DNA of 64,000 bases from Temnothorax longispinosus (Eukaryota > Arthropoda > Insecta > Hymenoptera > Formicidae), in assembly GCF_030848805.1 (NCBI RefSeq), contig NC_092367.1, positions 3,596,001 through 3,660,000 of the forward strand. Reading direction: 5' to 3'. Below, piece by piece: positions 26,001 to 38,000 of this stretch (its first letter is position 1; every line of letters begins with the position of its first letter). The position numbers and the translations under genes are program-made. Below the pieces are notes generated by a model. It was not told where the DNA came from. It ran no database searches and saw nothing but the letters and a program-made list of their open reading frames with translations.

Positions 26001-29000
26001 TATTCAAATATATTCATAATAACTTCTGTTCCCTAAAACAAAAAGGAAGATACACGTAAGGCGAGGTAGATTGTCACACATAATGCCGACTTTTACTGTT
26101 TCGATTTTCCGGCCATCGCCATACCACCCATTTTGGTAGAGTCGAGCGAGAAACGCGCGATAGCCTAGTTGAAAGTTTCTCGATATGGTCGGCGCCAACG
26201 TGTCTCGTCATAAATTCGCGTTTACGCCGCGCGCCGCGGCGGTCTCAAAACGCTTTCCGTTATTCTTGCATGAATCCCCCGGGTTTCGTGTGTCTCGGCG
26301 TCGGATGCAGGAGACGCCGTACGTGATGATGCGCCACGAAAAGAACTACACCGGGAACTCGCGATTTTATGGTTTTTGCGTGGACCTTCTGGCGGCGGTG
26401 GCGAGGGAGGTCGGCTTCTCGTACCGGCTGGAGCTGGTGCCGGACAGGAAATACGGCGCGCGGGACCCGGAGACCGGCGAGTGGAACGGCATCGTCCGAG
26501 AGCTCATGCGACATGTATGATTTGGTTTGTTTGTTTCATTTCTCGCATCTCTGTCTGATACACGATCCCCCGTCCTAAACACCCGCTCACGTAATCGCTA
26601 GAGAATAGCTGGAGAGATCTCACGTTGGACGCTGCTTTTAGCTGTTTCAGTAACCGAAGGAGGTTTTACTTTGTTACCTGAAATTACATTACCTTAGATT
26701 AAAATAGATTCCATATTGACTGTTGCGTTAGAAATTGAAATCGATTGTTGTAGCTCGACAATACGTCGTGGCTGACCAATACGTGCTTGCACTACTGTGA
26801 ATGTTGCCTCGATAATAAATTAAAACTCCGTTAATTAACGGCTCAGTACACAATCGCAGTAATAGCATTTAATGGTAGAAATATAAACAGTATTAGTTCG
26901 TTGTTTGTAAAATTCTTTAGCTTGTAAAAACATAAGCGTAAGTAATAATATTATCCCGTCTGTAGTCCCATCTGTATTTTGTTTCAATTCAATATTTTGG
27001 ATACAATTACGATTTGATTTATGTATCTAGTCGTAATATTTCTGTTATGTTTGACCAGTTGAATTTGTTCTCCTAGTAACTCATTATGATTGATTACCCT
27101 TACTCGTAGAATAAGGAGCTGCTCTTATAAAGATAAATCACAATACGACATAAATGTCGTAATGCGCGCGGCGATGGCAACTCGCAAATACCAATCGACA
27201 TGAAATAAGATCGTAAATCAATGAATGATCGCGTCAAGTTGTTTATTGATTACGCTCCTTAGCGTGAACACCACATCACAGCGTCGTCAATTTACGTAGA
27301 TTTCGGTTACGCCGATTCTTTTTACGATCCTATACGTATAATCACCGACATACTTCACAAAGAATTCTCATCTTTGTTAGAAAATGGGAAATAATAATTT
27401 TACCCTCCAGTGTTATTTATTATTAATTTTTAATGAGTTCTTTTCAATGAGTTCTCGATAATGTGAAAGACAAAAATGGTGGATTCGGTGAAACAAATCA
27501 TTTAATGCATATTTTCAAATAATGGGATAGCATTCCTTATTTATATTTGACGCGTATAAATAATTTGAATGTGAATAGAAAATTCTTCCTATAAAGCAAA
27601 TCAATTTATTTAGACGAGGAAAACCTCGTGTACCAATACGATTGACGCCAAACGAGTCATCAAATATGATGTATACGTAATTTATAATTATTAAATTAAA
27701 AATTGCACGGTATCTCAATGCAGATACAAAGATCAACATACAGCCAATGCTTTTAACGGATTTTTCCTTAATTAAAAATAGCAGCAGATAGAATGCTTGA
27801 CGAACGTGAAATGTAGCTTATTAATAACGACTTTATTAACGATGAATATCAATTATATCAATTATATAAACGCAATATAATATTACCGCAAATATAAACG
27901 AAAATAAAATGTATTTCTCGTATAAAAAGCTAACAGTATTTTATATATAAATTCCGTAATATCACAATGAAATATCGTGCATTTATCAAAATACAATGAA
28001 TGTTTTGCACAGCACATGGACTTGTAACTTCTTTTTATACTTCCTGAAGCAACGTCTTGAAAATGATTCATAAATTTTTTATTTATATTGATTAATTATT
28101 TTTAATAAATATGAAAACTTTTTTCTTCGGGGCTGTGAGTCTTTAATAATTACGCATCTCGTCGATACTTGCGTGAATGCGTATCGCTTTATATCCGCGG
28201 GTGCGTTGAAATTTGCCGGGCCTCTCTCTTCTCCTTAAATCTTTCACGCTTTTACGGCTTCACGTACTTTTTCGCTTTATTCAAGAGATTCATGCATTAT
28301 TCAAAAGAGAGTTAAAAGTGGCCTTATAGCTTCCATTAAGTTGGCTTAAATTAATTTTATATCTCATTTTCTGTCTTCTAGATTGCGTGTACGGACTTTA
28401 GCAGTCTGCGCTCACGGAGGTGTGCCATATTAAGTAATTATTCATGAACGCGCCGACTGTTAAATCCGTCTTCTTTTAATCCACGCGTACGATAAGTCAA
28501 GTCACTTCTCCGTTTCACGCGATATTTTCGTATTTTTTACGTCGAATACGATAAAGTCGAATTACGATAAATATTTGCCGCACGAATCCATCCCGCAAGA
28601 AATAATTTCTCTCGCTAAGACTTTTACTCCTACAACTACGTATGTATGCTAATTTTTCATTTTTGTTTTCGTGCGCGCATTCGTGCAACTTATGTGGATT
28701 AAATCTTACGTTTGAATTTTCCAGTTCTTTCCATGCATATGTATACGTACGTATGCATAACAATTTTTTACAAACGGATGTAAAACCTCAAACAGCATAC
28801 GAATGAAATATGTGTGCGTTCTCGCCTCTCTCGTTTGAATCCCGTGTCACAAAGATAACAATATTAAATAAACGAGGATGTCGAGGATAAAAATATTAAT
28901 AATTTAAAATGTTATAAAATGTTATAAAATGATATAAAATGTGTTCAACAATTAACGCGCTCTCTTTTTCCCGTCTCTTTCTTTTTTTCTAAAACGCCGC

Positions 29001-32000
29001 TTTTTAACGCAGCTTAATTAATGCGTTCTAAATTCTGTGTATAGGCAGTATGCTGTTAATCCGGTCGAAATTCTCATATGCAGCTCGTAAATACCAAATC
29101 CGCGCTCGGCGTACCTTCTAATTAAATCTCTCGCGTTTCCGCCGCGGCGCAGTCACCGGCCCCATTTTCATCTAAAATGGCGAAAAGCTTCATGAAGTGA
29201 AGCTACTTTATTGCATTTCAAGAAGCCGATTTGAATTTAAATTTAAATCTAGAGCCCCGCGCGCGCGCACCTAGACCTCCGGCTCGCCACACCTGAATAT
29301 ACGACGACCGCGCGATAACGCTCGCACCTGTGGGTAGAGAGAGGTATAGCATCTTTTTGTCTATATTTTCACTTATTCATCGTGAGAATAATATTTGCCC
29401 GGTAGAACGAAAGCTCTCGCTCGTTGTACGTTCGCCTCTCCCATACGTGCGCAATTATCGGAATTCTTCGGATAATTTTTCTCGTTCTCGCTGTCCTGTA
29501 TTCGCCCGGCGTTACTCCAACATGATCGATTATTCGTATCAACGTTTTATCAAATGTTTATATAATCCACCGTTTCTGCACGCGAGATACACATTCTGAA
29601 TTTGATGAGAAGTTTCCTACGTTTTTCATTTGTTATGTGACGATGCTGGATGAGATTTGTTATCATGTGCGAAGAACAGGAAAATTACTTAGTGATAATT
29701 GTTGTGAAAAATTAATGAAATACAATTAAAAATCCATCAATCAAAAGATATAAATTGTTAATTTGAAAGAAATCAACTTATTTCAAATTTTCTTTGTTTC
29801 GATTATCAATGCGTTTAACATGCATCAGAAAATTATATAAATATTTATTTGAAGCTATTTCTAATTTTTTACTAGTAAAATGACGATATAAGGCAACATT
29901 ACTCGTGTGATTTATTTGGCAAGCTATATCGTCTAGCTGATGTAACATCACGCACGTTAATCGGGCCTCTTGCACCTGAGTCTCCGAGGCCTACGACACG
30001 CAGTTACGCTTTCAGAATGCATCTCGTGGGAGTGTTCGGTGTAATAGTCTATCGAAGAGTAATCCATTTAGCTGGTAATCAGCATCGAGAGAGCCATCGG
30101 ACGCGCGCGCGTCAGGGCAAGTGCATTTGCCAGGCCCGGTATGTCGTCGTAAATACCAATTAAACCTGTCCACGCCGTTACGGATAGATCCACTATCCGC
30201 TATCGCACGGTCCACATATGGTATCTCGGAAATCTTCGGTAAACACGGCGATGTCACTTTTATGCGAAATTTATAGATGTTATTTCGGTGTCGCGTCGGC
30301 GAAAAACACGGATAATTTTTAGATGACGTTACGCGTCTCGCTGCATCACGTCGTTCGAAATTTGATAGATCTTTATACACATATCTTTGTATGCATAAGG
30401 TTACAAATATCCTTATAACAAAAATATAAATATTTTTTTATCTATTCGGCTTACCAATCATATCACTAAACTAAACGGGTAAACTAACACAAATCTAATA
30501 TACTAATATAATAACGAAATGTGTCCACATATTGTTCTTTAATTAAATCTGCAGGGCGTATCTTTCGACGGAAGAGTAAAACGACTCCCTAAAATTTCCC
30601 TAAGCCTCTTGAACTCAGACCGAAACTGCAAAACTTGGTCTCCACGCGCGACCCTTGCCAAGAAGGAAAAAAGATTTACATTCCGCCCGTATAAAATTCC
30701 CATGACGAACATGCGAGCGCCTTATCGTTTTCACGGAACCTTGTTGTCGACCATATCGATAGATACGACGCGGTAGTGGTGTCCCATGAAAAGAATGCGG
30801 GATAACAAAATGGGCGGGAGAACTGGCGACCGGAGACGAACGAAGGATAGGAAAAGAGATAGGGAGAAAAGAATCGCAGGGCGAGATCCAGCGAAGGGAG
30901 AGACGAAAGCAAAAGACGGTAGCGCTCCTTTTTATGATCCCCGTAGGAGCAGCCGTATGTAATGCTGAAGAGCGGGGGGAATTTCAGCGGGAACACGCGC
31001 TACGAGGGCTTCTGCATCGACCTGCTGAAGGAGATAGCGCGCATGGTGGGCTTCACTTACAGGATCGAGCTCGTGCCGGATGGCAAGTATGGCGTTTACG
31101 ATTACGAGACCGGCGAGTGGAACGGGATAGTTCGCCAGCTGATGGACAAGGTGAGTGTGTGCGGTCCGTGCGCAACGGTGCAGCGGGCTCGAATTAACGC
31201 GTAGGAGACGTATATATACCCTTGTTGGGACTAAGGGAGTTCAACTGTCTGCTCGTGCGAACTATAACAATTGTCATAAATAATATTCAATTTTTTTAGA
31301 ATTTGACCATTTTAAATCCTTCAATTTGCATCTCCTCTTATAGGAATTTTATAATTTATTGTTAACAAGCGTGCACGAAAAATTCTTCCGACCACGGCAT
31401 CGGGAAACTTTCGGGATGAAAGGGCGCCGTCAGCTAACGCGTACATACACAGCGATATAATTTATATGTACGGAAACTGTGTGTGTGCGCGGTCTATACT
31501 GTGCTGGAGAGGTTGCTGACTCCCAGCGCAGTGAGACAGTTTGATAAGCGGTAATAGATGCAACAAAGGGTAGTTAAGCAAATTTCAACAGAGATAGGGA
31601 GAGCAGGTGTATCGGCGTTTGTGAAGAGATGTAATCCCGCAGGAGATATGCGTAGCGTCGCGCGTATAGGCATTATCCCCGAGAAATCCACAGAGAACAT
31701 ACCGCACAAAATTTACTTACGGCTCTCCTTTTATCATATGCGAATTGCCGCACCGATTTCGAATCGGGTCAAATAACCTGCCATTTGTATCGGTAACATC
31801 CCACGCGTGCGTTAATCATGCAAATTGATGGTTGCACACGTGGGATTACTTACGAACGGCGGGATGTGCCGCGATAGATGGGGATGAGACCGTGCCATTT
31901 TGCTGGCGATAGGCGCGAGCGCAAATCGCCACCGTGCACTTTGCGCTGAACGCGTATAGGCTTAGACGCGCGGCTTGATGCGTCGCTTCCCTTTTGCAAT

Positions 32001-35000
32001 TCAAATCACGAACAGATGCGAGACGGGGGAAGCTCATATATACGGGCGACACCTCGCATTCCTACCAGAGGAAAGCGTGAAACTAGCCCGCGTACGTATT
32101 GCTGCGTCGTCGCCCGTCGCTGCGTCTACATTTCAGAGTAGGTACATCGGCGCGCGCCAGGCGATTGATTAAGTGCCGCATACGCGCGCAATTCCGTTCT
32201 ACCGAATTTCAATATCCCGCTGACGTTTGTAGCAGATGCAACGGCAACGTTGTGCGCGACGCCGTGATAACAATGTCAATCGCACACACCTCGTGCCAAC
32301 AGGCACCAGCAATGCAAAGATAGCACATCGTGTAAAAGAGAGCTCGAGGTTACGCAGGTAAAACCTTTGGCGTCGAAGCCGGAGTTAAACGCACGTGTAG
32401 TGTGTATCATCGTATACGTACACCCGCATTACGGTGATCACGATAGTCTAAATGTATTAATTGCACCAGTAAAGAAATGTAGAATTTAGATGTTGCTTTC
32501 GTATATTTGTTATCTTGAGAGATTTTTGTCAATACTAGAACTCTCCCTCTAAACGAGATAGTGACAATTGACAATTCTCCCTCGAAAATAGGCATATCGA
32601 TCTTTATATTTTACAGATTTTCGAATTTTTCTTTAAAGGGAAAGAACTAAGGAAATTGCTTTTCTCGTTTTTCGTGGCACGCGCATTTTTTCCGCGGTAC
32701 ATTTCTTTAAAGCGCACTCGCGTTTTTGAGGGGAGAACTCTAAGTAGGATGTAATGAGGCGAGTATCCCGGCAGCGATATCTACATTCCGGAGAACTACT
32801 TTCGCCATAAATCCCCGAAGTTCGGGATTGAATTCAGTGTCCGGTTGCTGCGGAACACAAGGGGCGCACTTTTATCACAATGAATAATGTACAAATCCCT
32901 GCGTGTGTGCGTACATAACAGAAACTAAATGCACCTGTATAGAAATAATTAATTCCACACATACACTTTTATATATAATGTAAAGCGACGAGAGAAGCTC
33001 GCAGCTTTATCAAACGGGTAACAAGATACGCAGTGAGTCGAAAATGACCTCGGTTTAATTTAACGAAATAATATTCTATGTACGAAATAACCAAAGATTA
33101 AAGGAGATGCTGGTTCAAGGACCGCGAGCCGCGTCGATAGCGCAGGTGGAATAATCACGTTTTAATTTCAGGAAAATTACAGTTACGAATGGCCTAATAT
33201 CACGAGAGATTCTGGAATGTATTAAACATAACGCGATCAGCGATACGGTGACGAAGGTATAAGCGCGCGCGTATGAGCTGGAATTCTTGGAATTATGAGG
33301 AATCGCGATATGAGAGTCCGCGAAATTTCTCATTTTCGTCGGGGCCCGCAGACCGGTGGACGTTACAAAGCGACCGGCACTATGTTATCCGGACGGCAGT
33401 ATTAATTTCGTCAGATGATCATTAATAATACTCGCCTCGCCTCTCGCCGCAGTCGTCGCGAGCCCGAGAGCGCGATGGTGAAACCGAGGATGGAAAAATG
33501 ACGATGAAAAAGCGCACGTAATATGCCTAGAGAAGCGGCATCGTATTTTAGCGACTTACGCATATAGTTAAGCAGATCACCCTCTTCCGAGAACATCCGC
33601 AATCAAGAATGTCAAATCGATAATTAATCGGAAACCCACGTTTAATTAGCGATGTTTCAATTAGCGTACATCAATATAATACAAAAAAAGTTCTCTCATG
33701 TTACGCTCTTTTTTTCCAGATATTCGTGTTTCGAGAATATTATTGGAAAAGCATTTCAAAAAGATATATTATTTTACGATAAATTTTTCTACGCATAGTA
33801 CTAATTTGCAATTTAACGCAACAAGTTTTGGAGTATTCATTGATTGCGAAAATATGCAAAATACCGTTACACGAGATATTAATTTCCCTCGCGTGGATTT
33901 TCTTGAAAAGAATGACACATCGATATTTCATTTTTATCTGAGCGCAGTTGATAAATGGGATATCGTTTGTCGGGCCGCACGGGAAAAGGTAACGCGGCTC
34001 AAAAATGAATGAATGAAATGAAAAACGAAGCTCGTTCGCGATGTATCACCACCGTCATGAAAATTATTAATCGACAAAAGTGATCTTCAATATTAAATAA
34101 ACAATGTACATACATATATACATATAATATATCGCGGGTAAAAATATATCGGACACACACTCTCGTGTCTCCATAATCTCCATGTAAAATTGATATCGCC
34201 CCTTTTCCGGTACATTATCTCCGCTTGCAGCTTCAACTGGCTCCTCGCATTCACGTTTCCCTCGACGCGTTCGACACATCGCGCCGCGTACCCTGCATTC
34301 GCTCGTACATTCATAAACGATTGACGGCAACGATGCATCGCGCGGGTCCGCAATGGCGCCATGGCTGTCATCGCGCGAGAACACGCAACAACAAATTATT
34401 GCGACCGTCATCCATGGGTCGCGCACGGGGCGGTGGCGTAAATCACGCGCGAATTAGTGACGCCGCCAGTCCGAAATATCTTTCACGGGGATGAACCGGG
34501 CATCGTTTTACGCGACGTCGATGTCGACCATTTCGGCTGTCCGGCGTTGTACGTGAGATGTATCGCCGAGCATTCCCCAACGGTTTAACTATAGACGACC
34601 GTAATACGGGGTAATATATATTTATCGAGTAAAATGTGTCGAGTTTTTGGGTGAAAGCGAAATTGCAAATTATTATTTTACATTATTGGAATCAACAAAG
34701 CTCACTTTACATTCATAATTAAATATGAAATTATTTACCGTCGGGATTCATCAAATATTATAAATTAAAATTATTAAAATACGAGATGAATATTCAGAGA
34801 ATATTGTACGCTGCCTAAAAGGAATATGCTCAAATATTTGTGTCTATTTTTAATTAGAATGTACGAAAAACAAGGAGAAGTTTCTCGATTGAAGTCTATT
34901 GCGATTGATGTGATAGTTTTTTGACTTTCTGGAATAAATATGTGAGAACGTAAAACATCAGATATTACGTATCATTCCGCGTATGTAAAATGTATCATTC

Positions 35001-38000
35001 GCGAATATGAAGAATTGGCAAAAATTGGTAAATTGTGTTTCGCACACGTTTCGCGCAATAGAATTCTCCGTGCGCGTTTGCACAGCTTACAGAAAATTTG
35101 TAACGTCGCCGTACGTGGAGACAGAGTATAGGCGGGTGCGCACGTGAAGAAAAGACCGGGGGGATTTCCCTATCGGGGAACGCGCATTTCCAGCCAGATA
35201 TCCCGCGCTTCCCGGTGTGCAGCGCAAGCCGGAAATAAATCTCGACGGACTGTGTGTGCCGCCGCTCCATGCACGGTGCCGCCCAGCGAGTGCTCTCTCG
35301 CAGACGCTGAAGAAGCAGTTAGATATCGCGGGCAAATGTACGCGCGTTGAGCTCTTTTCTTCGGGTGGCCTCATTGAATCCGGGAAGGCGGCGTTTCGCT
35401 CGTCGGCTATTGCCAAGTCAGCTATTCCATTTGCCGCGCGTGTCTAAATAATCTCGAACACCTGCCGAGCACGGGCGACCAAGTGGACGAAGTCGAGAGT
35501 AGCTTCGCTTCGCAGCGCTGCAGAATCTGCGTCTTCTTCGCCCGTACCTGGAACGGGATAAAAATAAATTAGAATTAACGTGTTTGTGTCTTTCGTATTC
35601 GATTCTTAATCGACGTATTTCCTTCATTATCTTATTCTCTCATTTCGCAGAAAGCTGATCTCGCTGTCGGCTCGATGACAATCAACTACGCGCGCGAGAG
35701 CGTCATCGACTTCACGAAGCCGTTCATGAATCTGGGCATCTCGATTCTTTTCAAGGTAAGCAAGAGCCCGGCGAGGCCGCGAGTTAAACGCGAAAATTTA
35801 TTTACGCGTTACAGGGTAGCAATTGCATCCGCGTCCAGCTCGGACGCGGGGCATTTAAAGTTACCCTGTATAAGCCTGCCGCTTAATCTCCCGGTTCACG
35901 CGCGAAATGGCGTTAGCCTGATAGCTCATATTTTTATTTCGTCCACGTTGGTCCACGTCCCGGTGCATTGTTGCCGAGGCGGATTCCAGCTTTGTTGGTC
36001 TTTCCCCTCCCTCGTCCCTCGTGTATTTTTCCGCGCCGCGCATCTGTTATTCTTATTTGCTTTTTTTTGCCGTCGTATACTCCATCTGTTGTTGTTAGAC
36101 CATTTTTATTTGGCAGCCAGCGAACGTGCCCACACCCAAGAATCAACGCGCGATATCGTTGAAAAGTTTCCGTATCGTGAATAATATCTCTATCGATATT
36201 TTTACATTTCTTGTTTCCCTGTTTGCCTTTCTCTTCAGCCGCGTGTCCGACGGTGAAAAAAAAAGCGGAATAAAAACGCGAGGTGATTTTAACCGCGCGA
36301 GATATAATTTTGTCTAAGTAAATTGCCGTCAGTAATGGGAAGTAAGGGCCGCTATCCGCATACGGCTGTAATTCGGTCTGATTTTGGCGCGCTGGCCGAC
36401 CATAACTAGTTCTTATCTACTTGCCCGTGAACCGTGGACCATTGGCAATGGTCACGTTTGTATAATGCCTCCATATTTTACTAAAACATCCAATTAATAG
36501 TTGGGTGCAAATACCACATATTATAAGGGGTTACATGCAGGTGGTATATACACTCAACTATTAATTGGCTGTTTTAGTAAAATATGTGGAGTAAGAGAGT
36601 TTACCAATTATACGCATCTCGCAGTAGTAACTGACCGTAATTGTCAGACACAATCCTATCGAATATCCATCATTCTAAATGAAAACCAGATACGTATCGC
36701 TTACATTTGTTTATACAATTACACAATATGTACAGATAATTCTTAAAATAATTATAATTTTTCCATCCTTTCCTGCAATAACAACAATAATAAGGGTATG
36801 AATTACAATAAAACTCATTGGAAATAAAATCGTTGCCTGAAATAATGTGAAATACAGTCTACATATTATGTTATTATTGCTAACTATAATTCGTTTTAAA
36901 AACGCGACAGGTGATACATACAATGCCAACCAATTATTTACAATCTTTGGCAAATTCAGCCTTTATTAACCCAACTCGGTTACAAGATCGTGCTGCGATA
37001 GTAATATCGTGTCGCTTGACGATGCACTCACGTATACTAACGTGCACATGTACGATCTCGCTTATAACACGGTACAGCACGTGTCGCGAGGTCGCGGAAG
37101 GGGGAAGCAGAGACTAATTAGAGCCGCTCGCAAGTGACGGCACGTAAACGGTTTAATAATCGGAATGTATCGGTTGACGCAACGAATTAACGAGCCGATT
37201 AATTCGATATTTATTCGAAGAGTCGTTTCTTTCAGCCTTTTTTTTTTGCTTTTCCCCTTTCTCCGTCATCTCTCTCCGCTTCTCTTTTCCTATATCTCTG
37301 CCCCTATACTCTCTCTTCGCTCGATTCTACCTTATCACTCCGGGAAGCTTTAATTATTCTCGCAGCAGTGTCTCGCTGTCGGGAATTTCTCCCGACTCGC
37401 GAATTCTATTCGATCGATTCAAGCAGCAGTACTAGTATCTCCTCCCTCCCCCCCTTCCAAGTTTCGACTCCCGCTAAATAATTCGAGATGCTGGAGTTAA
37501 CTTCTCTCTCTCGGCCAGCTGCACTTTATACCGTAACGAGCAGCGGTGGGATTCGCTTACTCCGAAGTTAATAATGGCATTGCGCGAGCGGGCGACGTAA
37601 CGATACCGATGGAGAAGTTAATTTCTCGAGCTTTTGTAATAAAATTTTCGCGACGACGCGGCGCGGTCGACGAGATCGGCTGTATATCTGGGTCGCTTCC
37701 CTTCGTTCATCTCTAATTTCTCGATTTCCCGCGGAAAACCCAGTCGGACGTTTGGACTGATGAAATTTACAGAACGACCATTTCCGATCCTCGTCACTGT
37801 TAATTTCTTTTTATTCTCTCGTTTTGTTCGCCTGTGCTCTTGATTTACTAAAGGATGAAAGTACAATTCTCCTGTAATACATTTATACAGATATGCATCT
37901 ATGTGTATAGTAGTATTGCTATATATACATAATCTTACTATCTCTAATCAGACTGCTATATCAATAATAAAGTCAAAGAATCAGCAATTTGTCAATCGAT

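Noticed and set aside
26185..26310. In-frame ATG and open frame immediately upstream of S1 copy A, as a possible alternative first exon
   Set aside because: The translation is arginine-rich without a signal peptide or family similarity; openness is explained by the GC-rich sequence, and phase 0 joining at 26311 already gives a good exon.
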